Shown: piece after piece, positions 43,308 to 51,904 of the stretch
How positions within the stretch are numbered: position 1 is the first letter of the stretch
Layout: every line of letters starts with the position of its first letter
DNA from: Oribacterium parvum ACB1
GTDB lineage: Bacteria > Bacillota > Clostridia > Lachnospirales > Lachnospiraceae
Direction of reading: 5' to 3'
NCBI RefSeq assembly: GCF_000238055.2
Contig: NZ_KE148312.1
Span: forward strand, 134,001 to 198,000
Length of the DNA: 64,000 nucleotides
Program-made: the position numbers and the translations under genes
The notes under the pieces: generated by a model
The model's input: the letters and a program-made list of their open reading frames with translations, nothing else
Told to the model about the DNA's origin: nothing
Databases searched by the model: none

Positions 43308-43880
43308 ATGGCACAAGTATTAAAAGAAGAAGTTAGAAATAGAATACTGGAAGCAGCAGAAAAAGTATTTTATAAAAAGGATTATAGAGGTGCCAAATTA
43401 ACAGAAATTGCAAAGGAAGCAGATATTCCTGTGGCGCTCATTTATACCTATTTCAAAAATAAGGAAGTTTTGTTTGATGCAGTAGTAAGTTCTGTTTATA
43501 TAAACTTCGAGTCAGCTTTTAATGAGGAAGAATCTTTGGAAAAAGGTTCTGCTTCTGAAAGGTTTGATGAAGTTGGAGAAAATTATATTCATGAACTTTT
43601 AAAAGAGCGTAAGAAGTTAATTATTTTAATGGATAAAAGTTCAGGGACAAAGCATACAGAAGCAAAACAAAAACTCATATCGCAAATGCAGGTTCATATT
43701 GAAGTAAGCTTAAAAAGACAATCAAAAGAGGAATATGATCCGATGCTTGCCCATATTTTAGCCAGTAACTTTACAGAGGGGCTTCTTGAAATAGCAAGGC
43801 ACTATCAAAGTGAAAAGTGGGCAAAAGATATGCTAAAACTTATTGCAAGGTGTTATTACAAGGGAGTGGAATCCCTGTAA
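43308..43880 (+). CDS. TetR family regulator of ECF/ABC module 2
   Basis: A 190-residue TetR-type repressor: ILEAAEKVFYKKDYRGAKLTEIAKEADIPVALIYTYFKNKEVLFDAV is the HTH, then a helical effector domain with a Lys-rich middle. The start follows an AAGAGGTG site. Its sequence differs clearly from the module-1 regulator, and its operator differs too, so each module appears to have its own signal. The five transporter genes follow at once in the same direction. Confidence 0.9.
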   Translation: MAQVLKEEVRNRILEAAEKVFYKKDYRGAKLTEIAKEADIPVALIYTYFKNKEVLFDAVVSSVYINFESAFNEEESLEKGSASERFDEVGENYIHELLKERKKLIILMDKSSGTKHTEAKQKLISQMQVHIEVSLKRQSKEEYDPMLAHILASNFTEGLLEIARHYQSEKWAKDMLKLIARCYYKGVESL

Positions 43881-43931
43881 TCAGCACAAAAATAGACTTT
43901 GCGTAATCAGCAAAGTCTTACTTTAAACCTT

Positions 43932-43955
43932 AATACTGAATTAAAATTCAATATT
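43932..43955 (+). promoter_or_regulatory. Second copy of the module-2 TetR operator
   Basis: AATACTGAATT (43932-43942), two bases, AATTCAATATT (43945-43955): an inverted repeat with one mismatch that ends 26 bp before the first transporter start codon. The half-site AATTCAATATT is identical to that in front of the tetR gene. Confidence 0.82.
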
Positions 43956-43981
43956 ATTCAATTTTGAAAGGAGCGTTGTTC

Positions 43982-45769
43982 ATGCCGGAAAAAGAATTAA
44001 GGAAAAAAGTGATTGGGAAAAATGGCTTATCCAATTCACTTCTTGCTTTAAAAATAGTATGTGATTTGATACCACAAATCTTACTTGTATATTTGATTAG
44101 TTCTTTAATCACAAACAATATTAACGAAGGGAAGTTAAAGTATATATTCTTGGGAATCTTTATATCGTTTGTATTAAAAGGTGTGTTTTATTATTTTGCA
44201 ACAAAGGTTGCCCATGAGAAAGCATACGAAAAATTGACAGAACTTAGGTTAGATATTATTGGTCATTTAAAAAAACTAAGTTTAGGATTTTTCAAAGAAC
44301 ATAATACAGGAGAGCTTACCAATATCGTTCAACATGATGTAGAGCAAGTGGAAGTATACCTTGCCCATGGTCTTCCGGAAATAATGTCAGTTACACTTCT
44401 GCCTACCATTATTTTTGTAGCTATGATTTTTGTGGATTGGCGTCTTGCACTTGGTATGATTGCCGGAGTTCCACTCATGTATTTGGTAAAAGTTCTTTCA
44501 CAGAAAACAATGGATAAAAACTTTGCTATTTACTTTAACCATGAAAACAAGATGAGAGAAGAGCTAATGGAATATGTAAAAAATATTTCTGTTATTAAGG
44601 CTTTTGCTAAAGAAGAGGAGATTAGTGAAAGAACATTAAAAACGGCAAGAGAATATATTTACTGGGTTAAAAAGAGCATGGGAGCAATTACAATTCCAAT
44701 GGGACTCATTGACATATTTATGGAAATTGGAGTGGTAATTGTCATGATTTTGGGAAGTATCTTTCTTTATCAGGGGAATATTACAACGCCTAATTTTATC
44801 CTTGCAATTATTTTATCCTCTGCGTTTACTGCATCTATAAGTAAGACAGCTACATTGCAACATTTCTCTATTGTGTTTAGGGAGGCATTAAAGGCGATTG
44901 GAAAAGTTTTAACCGTTCCACTTCCAAATAAAAAGACAGAACAAGGTTTAGAATTTGGAAACATAGAATTTAAAGATGTGAATTTTGCATACGGAAAAGA
45001 TGGCTTTGAGCTTAAAAATATCAATTTGACTTTTAAGAAAAATAGCTTGAATGCCTTTGTAGGGGCAAGCGGTTGTGGAAAGAGTACGGTATCTAATTTG
45101 CTTATGGGATTTTGGGATGCAGATGAAGGACAAATACTGATAAATGGGAAAGATATAAAAGAATATAGTCAAGAAAACATCTCAATGCTGATTGGCAGTG
45201 TGCAACAAGAAGTTATCCTTTTTGATTTAAGCATTTTTGAAAATATAGCAATCGGAAAACTAAATGCAACAAAAGAAGAAGTCATAGAAGCGGCTAAAAA
45301 AGCAAGATGCCATGAATTTATTTCAGCATTGCCAAATGGATATGAAACACGAGTAGGTGAAATGGGAGTTAAGTTATCTGGTGGAGAAAAACAAAGAATC
45401 TCCATAGCAAGAATGATACTGAAAAATGCACCGATTTTGATATTAGATGAAGCAATGGCAGCTGTTGATAGTGAAAATGAAAGACTAATCGGCGAAGCAA
45501 TTGACGATTTAAGTAAGGATAAAACCATCATTACAATTGCTCATCATCTAAACACGATTAGAGATTCAGACCAAATTATAGTTATGGATAAGGGTGTTGT
45601 TCTTGATGCAGGAAGCCATGAAGAGCTGATGAAAAGATGTGATTTTTATAAGGATATGGTTGAAGCACAGAACAAGGTAGACAGATGGAATTTGAAAGAC
45701 GAAAGTCTTTCACGAGCAGGGAACGGAGTGGATTGCGAGTGTACGGAGGTGGTAACAGAAAATGTTTAG
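43982..45769 (+). CDS. ABC exporter-fold half-transporter A (module 2)
   Basis: A 595-residue protein with a six-helix domain (about 20-310) and an ATPase domain: GASGCGKST, the Q-loop, LSGGEKQRISIARMI, LILDEAMAAVDSENE and TIAHH. Start at ATG 43,982 with AAAGGAG eight bases upstream. The C-terminal tail after the ATPase domain (about 575-595) is extra and rich in Ser, Cys and Glu. Together with the next gene it forms a heterodimer homologous to the module-1 pair, but placed at the front of the operon. Confidence 0.88.
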   Translation: MPEKELRKKVIGKNGLSNSLLALKIVCDLIPQILLVYLISSLITNNINEGKLKYIFLGIFISFVLKGVFYYFATKVAHEKAYEKLTELRLDIIGHLKKLSLGFFKEHNTGELTNIVQHDVEQVEVYLAHGLPEIMSVTLLPTIIFVAMIFVDWRLALGMIAGVPLMYLVKVLSQKTMDKNFAIYFNHENKMREELMEYVKNISVIKAFAKEEEISERTLKTAREYIYWVKKSMGAITIPMGLIDIFMEIGVVIVMILGSIFLYQGNITTPNFILAIILSSAFTASISKTATLQHFSIVFREALKAIGKVLTVPLPNKKTEQGLEFGNIEFKDVNFAYGKDGFELKNINLTFKKNSLNAFVGASGCGKSTVSNLLMGFWDADEGQILINGKDIKEYSQENISMLIGSVQQEVILFDLSIFENIAIGKLNATKEEVIEAAKKARCHEFISALPNGYETRVGEMGVKLSGGEKQRISIARMILKNAPILILDEAMAAVDSENERLIGEAIDDLSKDKTIITIAHHLNTIRDSDQIIVMDKGVVLDAGSHEELMKRCDFYKDMVEAQNKVDRWNLKDESLSRAGNGVDCECTEVVTENV

Positions 45770-47471
45770 AGAAATGTTAAAACTACTTACAAAAACCGGC
45801 AAGAGAGATTTGATTATATCAAGTGTATTCTTTGCCCTTTATGGACTAAGCTCCATAGCCATGATTGTTATCGTATTTTCTATACTGTTCCGAATCTTTG
45901 ATGGAACGAGCTTAGCAAGCCTATATAAATATTTTATTGCGATTGGATTACTTGTAGTCTTCAAAGGTATTTGCAATATGGTTGCGGATATGAAAAAGCA
46001 CAGTGCAGGTTTTGATATTGTTCAGCAAATCAGAGAACGCATGATTATTAAATTGAAAAAATTCAGTTTGGGATTTTATACCAACGAAAGACTGGGTGAG
46101 ATCAATACGATTTTACACAAAGATGTTGATAATATGTCCCTTGTTGTAGGACACATGTGGTCAAGAATGTTTGGTGATTTTTTGATAGCTGCAGTCGTAT
46201 TTATTGGTCTTGCAAATATTGATATGAAGTTGGCACTGATAATGGCAGTATCCGTTCCGATTGCACTTATCTTTTTATATCTGACAATTAAGCAATCAGA
46301 AAGAATTGAAAATCAAAACAACTCAGCACTTCTTGATATGGTTAGTTTATTTGTTGAATATGTTAGAGGAATACCTGTACTAAAGAGTTTTTCAAACAAT
46401 AAGAGCTTGGATAATGAGCTTATGAATAAGACAAAAAAGTTTGGAGAAACAAGCAAAGCAGCTTCAAGATTCAAAGCAAAACAATTATCTATCTTTGGTT
46501 TTTTGCTGGATATGGGATATTTGGTTCTTTTAATTGCAGGAACAATATTTGTTGTAAAGGGAAATCTTGATGTCCTTCATTTTATTATCTTTGCAGTAAT
46601 TTCAAAAGAGTTTTATAAGCCGTTCGCTTCTATGGAACAACACTATATGTACTATATTTCGGCGGTAGATAGTTACGAAAGACTTTCAAGAATTTTATAT
46701 GCAGATGTAATACCGGATATAGTGGATGGAATTATTCCAAAAGATAATGATATAGCTTTTGAAAACATAGATTTCTCCTATGAAAAAGATGAATTTAAAA
46801 TGGAAAATTTGAGCTTTGATATTGCTGAAAAAACAATGACTGCACTGGTTGGTGAGTCGGGAAGTGGCAAGACGACGATAACTAACCTGTTATTAAGATT
46901 TTATGATGTGCATAAAGGAAAAATCACACTCGGAGGAACTGATATAAGGGATATTCCTTATGATGAGCTTTTGAATCGTATCAGCATTGTTATGCAGAAT
47001 GTTCAACTGTTTGATAATACAATTGAGGAAAATATCAGAGTAGGAAAAAAAGAGGCAACAAAAGAAGAAATCATTAAAGCTGCAAAAAAGGCAAGGATAC
47101 ATGATTTCATTATGAGTTTACCAAAAGCTTATGAAACGGATATTGGAGAAAATGGTGGGCTTCTTTCAGGTGGACAAAGACAGAGAATATCCATTGCAAG
47201 AGCGTTTCTGAAAGATGCACCGATTTTAATTCTTGATGAAATGACAAGTAATGTTGATCCTGTAAATGAATCTTTGATACAAGATGCCATTACGGAACTT
47301 GCAAAGAATAGAACTGTACTTGTGGTGGCTCATCATTTAAAAACCATTCAAAAAGCTGAGCAAATTCTTGTGTTTCAAAAAGGAAATTTACTTGAAAAAG
47401 GAAAGCATGGAGAACTTCTTGATAAAAATGGTTACTACACAAAATTATGGAAAGCGCAGTATGAGGTGTAA
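45762..47471 (+). CDS. ABC exporter-fold half-transporter B (module 2)
   Basis: A 569-residue half-transporter that overlaps its partner by eight bases. Transmembrane domain about 15-300; ATPase domain with GESGSGKTT, LSGGQRQRISIARAF, LILDEMTSNVDPVNE and VVAHH. Both partners keep the catalytic Glu after Walker B, although here it reads D-E-M rather than D-E-A. Two bases separate it from the ECF ATPase gene, so the exporter-type pair and the ECF importer are made together. Confidence 0.88.
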   Translation: MFREMLKLLTKTGKRDLIISSVFFALYGLSSIAMIVIVFSILFRIFDGTSLASLYKYFIAIGLLVVFKGICNMVADMKKHSAGFDIVQQIRERMIIKLKKFSLGFYTNERLGEINTILHKDVDNMSLVVGHMWSRMFGDFLIAAVVFIGLANIDMKLALIMAVSVPIALIFLYLTIKQSERIENQNNSALLDMVSLFVEYVRGIPVLKSFSNNKSLDNELMNKTKKFGETSKAASRFKAKQLSIFGFLLDMGYLVLLIAGTIFVVKGNLDVLHFIIFAVISKEFYKPFASMEQHYMYYISAVDSYERLSRILYADVIPDIVDGIIPKDNDIAFENIDFSYEKDEFKMENLSFDIAEKTMTALVGESGSGKTTITNLLLRFYDVHKGKITLGGTDIRDIPYDELLNRISIVMQNVQLFDNTIEENIRVGKKEATKEEIIKAAKKARIHDFIMSLPKAYETDIGENGGLLSGGQRQRISIARAFLKDAPILILDEMTSNVDPVNESLIQDAITELAKNRTVLVVAHHLKTIQKAEQILVFQKGNLLEKGKHGELLDKNGYYTKLWKAQYEV

Positions 47472-47473
47472 CC

Positions 47474-48991
47474 ATGATTTTGTTAAAAGATGTTTCTTAT
47501 GAATGGGAAGATGGACGAACTGCTTTAAAAAATATCAATCTTGAAATTAAAAAAGGGGAATTTGTTTTAATTTCAGGGAAAAGTGGAAGTGGTAAAAGCA
47601 CTCTTGGAAGTGTAATAAATGGTCTTATTCCGCATTATTACAAAGGCAAAATGCAAGGAGAAGCCTTTGTGTCCGGAAAAGATATAAGCAAATTATTACT
47701 TCATGAAATAGGGCATATTGTAGGGACTGTATTTCAAGATCCAAGAAGTCAGTTTTTTACGACAACTACAGATGAAGAAATAGCTTTTGGTCTTCAAACT
47801 ATCTGCAAATCAAGAGAGGAAATCAAACAGAGAGTAGAAGAAGTATATGCAGAGCTGGATATTCCGGAACTGAAAGGAAAATCTGTTTTTGAATTATCAA
47901 GCGGGCAGAAACAAAAGATAGCTATTGCAAGCATCTATGCGATGAATCCGAAAGTTTTAATTTTAGATGAACCTTCAGCAAATTTGGATATGAAAGCAAC
48001 ATTTGACCTGTTTTTCATTTTGGAGAAATTAAAGAAAAAAGGAACAACGGTTGTTCTAATTGAGTATCGTTTGTACTATGTAAAGTCTTTATTTGACCGT
48101 TTTCTTTTGATGAAAGAGGGAGAAATTGCACAGGACTTGAGTCGGGAAGAAGTTATCCATCTTGAAGGGGCGTTTTGGGATGAAAATGGACTAAGAACTC
48201 TTGAATTAGAAGAATACAGGATAAGGGAGAAGAAAGATTTATATCAATTAAATGATGAAAGTATCAGTGGGAAAGGCTTGAAATTTTGTTACCCAAGTAC
48301 AACTAAGGTTGGAAATAAGCAAAAAAAGTACATCTTAAATCATCTTGATTTCAATATGGAGTGCGGAAAAGCCATTGGTCTTATCGGCTTAAATGGTACC
48401 GGGAAAACTACTTTTGCAAGGGTGATTTCAGGACTTGAGAAGATAAAAGAGGGGAAAATATGGGCGGAAAAAGATAAAGAGTTGAATCGTAAAGATTTAA
48501 TGGATATGTTCTATTTTGTCTTTCAAGATTCAGACTATCAGTTATTTTCGGAAAGTGTACTTGATGAAATGCTGCTTGGCATTTCAAGTAAAGATAAAAA
48601 AGAAAATACGCAAAAGGCAAAGTCTATTTTGAATGTACTTGGCTTAGACAAATACATTGATAAGCATCCGTTTGCTTTATCAAGAGGAGAAAAACAAAGA
48701 TTGACAATAGCTTGTGGAATGATGAAACAGGCAAAGATTTTCATCTATGATGAACCAACATCAGGTTGTGATAAAGACTCAATGCTTTCCGTCGCAAAAC
48801 TGATTGAAGAACAATTGAAAAATGGGACAACAGTTTTGGTAATAAGTCATGATTTTGAGTTTTTAGCAAACACAGTGAGTAGGCTCTGGGTAATGGGAGA
48901 TGGAAAAATAAAAAAGGTTCTGAATATGAGTGAAAGTAATAAATTTCTCATATTAGACAAGATGAGAGGAGGTAGGGAGCTTGATGGGTAG
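47474..48991 (+). CDS. ECF double ATPase (EcfA-EcfA' fusion, module 2)
   Basis: A 505-residue tandem ABC protein. The first domain has the P-loop GKSGSGKS (35-42), the signature LSSGQKQKIAIA (Ser instead of the first Gly) and LILDEPSANLD. The second has GLNGTGKTT, LSRGEKQRLTIA (Arg at a signature Gly) and FIYDEPTSGCD. The altered signature residues set it apart from module 1, but the catalytic Glu and Lys are present in both halves. It is overlapped by the EcfT gene at its 3' end. Confidence 0.9.
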   Translation: MILLKDVSYEWEDGRTALKNINLEIKKGEFVLISGKSGSGKSTLGSVINGLIPHYYKGKMQGEAFVSGKDISKLLLHEIGHIVGTVFQDPRSQFFTTTTDEEIAFGLQTICKSREEIKQRVEEVYAELDIPELKGKSVFELSSGQKQKIAIASIYAMNPKVLILDEPSANLDMKATFDLFFILEKLKKKGTTVVLIEYRLYYVKSLFDRFLLMKEGEIAQDLSREEVIHLEGAFWDENGLRTLELEEYRIREKKDLYQLNDESISGKGLKFCYPSTTKVGNKQKKYILNHLDFNMECGKAIGLIGLNGTGKTTFARVISGLEKIKEGKIWAEKDKELNRKDLMDMFYFVFQDSDYQLFSESVLDEMLLGISSKDKKENTQKAKSILNVLGLDKYIDKHPFALSRGEKQRLTIACGMMKQAKIFIYDEPTSGCDKDSMLSVAKLIEEQLKNGTTVLVISHDFEFLANTVSRLWVMGDGKIKKVLNMSESNKFLILDKMRGGRELDG

Positions 48992-49685
48992 AAAAACAGT
49001 CGATCCGAGAATAAAACTTACTCTACTTCCAATTGCTTCCTTTACCAGCTTTTTTATAAGCGATACAATTCTACTTTTCGGACTGATTGTCTTCGCCTTT
49101 TTTCTGTATGTATACAGTGGAATGGGAAAAAGAGCATTACGCTTTATCTTGTTTTTTGCGCTTTTATACTGCATAGAGTTAGGGCTTGGAAAGTTTTGCA
49201 AAGCAAGCATCGTATTTGCAATATATATGTTTATTTACTTTGCATCAAGAATGACCTTAATTGCTATGTTTGGTGGATATATAACAAAGACTACAAGCGT
49301 AAGTGAAATGCTTGAAGCATTAAATAGAATGAAAATACCCAGAAGCATTGGCATACCTTTTAGTGTTTTACTTAGGTTTGTACCAACTATAAAAATAGAA
49401 CTCAAGGCATTAAAAGAAAATATGAAGATCCGAGGAATCGTAAGAAACAGATTTTTCCCGTTGCTACATCCAATTAAATATATGGAATATACGCTTGTTC
49501 CACTTTTAATGAGAATGATTAAGATTTCAGATGAACTGTCAGCTTCAGCACTCATTAGAGGACTTGATAGTGATGAAAACAGGGTTACATTAACAGAATT
49601 GCGGTTTAGAACAACGGATTTATTGATTGGATTATTAGGAGCTTTGATGATTACTCTTGTGATAGTAATACAGAAAATTTATTAG
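48984..49685 (+). CDS. ECF transporter T component, EcfT/CbiQ family (module 2)
   Basis: About 233 residues with four or five transmembrane helices starting at about residue 12. ENMKIRGIVRNR is the first Arg-Gly coupling motif and SASALIRGLDSDENR the second. TTG (48,981) and ATG (48,984) stand next to each other behind GAGGTAGGGAG; I chose the ATG. Translation is coupled to the ATPase gene by overlap. Gene order here is ATPase, T, S, the reverse of module 1. Confidence 0.85.
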   Translation: MGRKTVDPRIKLTLLPIASFTSFFISDTILLFGLIVFAFFLYVYSGMGKRALRFILFFALLYCIELGLGKFCKASIVFAIYMFIYFASRMTLIAMFGGYITKTTSVSEMLEALNRMKIPRSIGIPFSVLLRFVPTIKIELKALKENMKIRGIVRNRFFPLLHPIKYMEYTLVPLLMRMIKISDELSASALIRGLDSDENRVTLTELRFRTTDLLIGLLGALMITLVIVIQKIY

Positions 49686-49695
49686 GAGACCAACG

Positions 49696-50280
49696 ATGAA
49701 AAACAAATTAAATGGTCGTGATTTTATTACAATCGGAATTTTTAATGCAATTGGAATTGTCATATACATGGCAGCCAGCTTTGCTATGGCAACAACAGTT
49801 ATAGGAGGATTTATTGCTTCAGGAGTTAGCTTTATGATAGCTGCTACCGTTTATATTCTTATGGCTGTAAAAGTTAAAAAGAAGGGTGTATTTACAATAT
49901 CAGGAACGCTTCTTGGTTTAATTGCGTTGTCAGGAGGACATTTACCTCATGCAGTCTTTGCTGTAATCGGTGGAATGATATGTGATTTGATTATAGGAAA
50001 TTATGAGAGCAAGGGACGAATGATTATTGGGTATGGGACATTTGCATTGGCAGATTTTTTAGGAACAGTAATTCCTGTAATTTTATTCGGGACAGCTTCT
50101 TTTGTGGAAAGAGCATCAAAATGGAAAATGAGCGAAGCACAAATAAATGAAGCATTATCTTATTTCAAAGTTTCGTGGGCAGTAGGCTTTGGTTTGATAA
50201 CTTTTGTTCTTGCTTGCATAGGAGCATTCGCTGCAACAAGGATACTTAAAAAACATTTTGAAAAAGCAGGAGTGATTTAA
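49696..50280 (+). CDS. ECF transporter S component, MptD/Trep_Strep family (module 2)
   Basis: A 194-residue membrane protein with about six helices. RDFITIGIFNAIGIVIYMAASFAMATTVIGGF and the SGGHLPHAVFAVIGGMICDLIIG segment belong to the TIGR02185 S-component family. Sequence similarity to the module-1 S protein is low by eye, so the two modules may differ in substrate. It is the last gene of the module-2 operon, 10 bp after EcfT. Confidence 0.85.
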   Translation: MKNKLNGRDFITIGIFNAIGIVIYMAASFAMATTVIGGFIASGVSFMIAATVYILMAVKVKKKGVFTISGTLLGLIALSGGHLPHAVFAVIGGMICDLIIGNYESKGRMIIGYGTFALADFLGTVIPVILFGTASFVERASKWKMSEAQINEALSYFKVSWAVGFGLITFVLACIGAFAATRILKKHFEKAGVI

Positions 50281-50316
50281 TCAATCTTTTTTTGTGAGGG
50301 AAAAATGGGTTAAATA

Positions 50317-50460
50317 ATGGAGACGGTGGCATTATTGTCCAAAATTGATGTCGATAAACATATAAATGTTGAAATTTAGCTTGATGAACTTAATTTAACA
50401 AGTGCTGAAGTCAAGGCAAGCTATGCACAAATCATGGAATAAGTATTAGAAAAATTTGCA
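50317..50460 (+). pseudogene. Fragment of the C-terminal extension of an ICE-borne RumA-type methyltransferase
   Basis: The frame reads METVALLSKIDVDKHINVEI, stop, LDELNLTSAEVKASYAQIME, stop, VLEKFALKS. This matches the end of extended Clostridial RumA-like methyltransferases (H-V-E-T-V-x-L-L-S, L-D-E-L-D-L-T-S-A-E-x-K-A-T-Y, V-L-E-K-F-G-L-K). Two in-frame stops show decay. The last part of the same extension reappears at 51,799, beyond the fic gene. Confidence 0.6.
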
Positions 50461-50462
50461 TT

Positions 50463-50533
50463 AAAAAGTTCCCTAAAAAATTCTTGATAATTAGGGAACT
50501 TTTTCGTATGATTCAAACAGAAAAGTTCCCTAA
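50463..50533 (+). promoter_or_regulatory. Leader with three complementary boxes before the fic-like gene
   Basis: AAAAAGTTCCCTAA (50463-50476) pairs perfectly with TTAGGGAACTTTTT (50491-50504). A third box, AGTTCCCTAA (50524-50533), identical to the first, lies 20 nt before the start codon and could pair with the same middle box. The first pairing gives a terminator-like hairpin with a T-run, the second would sequester the region near the ribosome site. Confidence 0.6.
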
Positions 50534-50552
50534 AAAGAAAGGGGTGACAGCA

Positions 50553-51491
50553 ATGGGAGCAAATTATTCAGAAATTCAAGATTTATTACAGCAAAGAGCG
50601 GATATACAGGCGAGAATGAATCTAATGCCATATGATGGAAATCCGGAAATTAAGGTATCGAATGATGCAAGATACTTGTACATGCGAAAACGAGTGGCAG
50701 GAAAACTAACATCTACCTATGTGGACTTGTATTCAGATGAACTGTATCAGTTGCTTTTGCGTAATGCTAAAGAACGAAAAGATTTAAATAAAGCTCTTCG
50801 TAAAATCAATAAAGAGTTAGCGGTGCTTGGTTATGAAGATAAAGAACTTTCGACCAGAGTGTTACAGAACTTGGATTTTGCCAGAGCCAATATGAAAGCC
50901 AATATCTATGATCAGGCAGTCTTAGAAGGTGTTGCAACCACTTTTCCACAGACAGAGGACATTATAGAGAACGGAAAGGTTAGTGGAGTATCGGCTACTG
51001 ACGTGCAAAAAATTCTTAACTTGAAACATGCCTGGGAATTTATTCTGGATAGAGATGTTATTCAAAGCGAAAGTAATTATCACATGCTCTGTCATATTGC
51101 AAAGCTGGTTAATGAAGGTTTCTTCTATGACGGAGGCCGTATTCGTGGTATTCCCGTACAGATTGGAGGAACAAGTTATGTGCCACCGTTGCCTGTTGAA
51201 TCTGCCGTTATCGGGCAAATAGAAGAAATTAAAAGCCGGGACAAAGAACCAATAGAGATAGCGATTGAATTATGTATGTATTGTATGGAAACGCAGGTGT
51301 TCAAAGATGGAAATAAGCGAGCATCAGTTATTTTTGCAAATCATTATTTGATTGCACAAGGTATGGGGTTATTAGTTATACCGGAAAAGGATGTACCGGA
51401 GTTTAAAAAATTATTAGTTCGGTATTATGAAGGTGAGCCACTAGAGCTTATTGGAGCATTCCTAAAAGAGCGTTGTTGGAAGCGCTTTTAG
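50553..51491 (+). CDS. Fic/DOC-fold protein with His-to-Gln change in the catalytic motif
   Basis: A 312-residue Fic-like protein. The N-terminal part is helical (YSEIQDLLQQRADIQARM). YDQAVLEGVATTFPQTEDII matches the segment that carries the inhibitory S/T-x-x-x-E-G motif in Fic proteins, here with Gln in place of Ser/Thr. The catalytic motif, usually H-x-F-x-x-G-N-x-R, reads QVFKDGNKR, so the general-base His is Gln248. AMP transfer is therefore doubtful, although phosphate-binding Gly-Asn-Lys-Arg is kept. The start codon ATG 50,553 follows AAAGGGGTGAC. It interrupts the RumA-like remnant. Confidence 0.78.
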   Translation: MGANYSEIQDLLQQRADIQARMNLMPYDGNPEIKVSNDARYLYMRKRVAGKLTSTYVDLYSDELYQLLLRNAKERKDLNKALRKINKELAVLGYEDKELSTRVLQNLDFARANMKANIYDQAVLEGVATTFPQTEDIIENGKVSGVSATDVQKILNLKHAWEFILDRDVIQSESNYHMLCHIAKLVNEGFFYDGGRIRGIPVQIGGTSYVPPLPVESAVIGQIEEIKSRDKEPIEIAIELCMYCMETQVFKDGNKRASVIFANHYLIAQGMGLLVIPEKDVPEFKKLLVRYYEGEPLELIGAFLKERCWKRF

Positions 51492-51798
51492 GGGTTTAAC
51501 AGCTTTTTCTAAAAATGATCCGTCTTTGTTTTTTAATAGTATGAAGACGGCCAGTGAGATAAGTGCCTTAAAATCCCGTTTGAATATAGCTTATCAGATA
51601 ATTCGCGAAGAGTAATTTTGAAACATGATAGAATAGATACGGATAGCGACGGAATATTTCCGATAGGAATTAAAAATTGGGAGATTGTTCATGCAAAGAA
51701 CCCAATGCTACCAAAAGATAAATACCATAGGACAAACAAGAACTTATCAAAAACAAGACAGTTATATTCAGCAATATATTCAGCGACAAAGGATATGG

Positions 51799-51885
51799 AT
51801 GAAAGTTCCACAGTGTTCAATTGAAAAGGAAGAAGCTATTTTAGATGCGTTGAAGTGTTTTAAGATGATTAAAGACGGTTTTTAG
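51799..51885 (+). pseudogene. Terminal fragment of the RumA-type methyltransferase extension
   Basis: MKVPQCSIEKEEAILDALKCFKMI corresponds to the conserved last helix (V-P-Q-C-x-x-E-K-E-E-A-I-x-x-A-L-x-x-F-x-M-I) of the extended RumA family. Together with 50,317-50,460 it flanks the fic gene, which was therefore inserted into, or recombined within, this gene end. The rest of 51,492-51,798 holds a 24-codon frame at 51,541 (MKTASEISALKSRL) and a frame reading WEIVHAKNPMLPKDKYHR that I could not assign. Confidence 0.5.
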
Positions 51886-51904
51886 TGTATATGGGAGGGT
51901 AGAT

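Noticed and set aside
51618-51824. 68-codon frame behind the fic gene as a gene
   Set aside because: Starts at TTG without ribosome site and overlaps, in another frame, the RumA-type end fragment; no family recognised.
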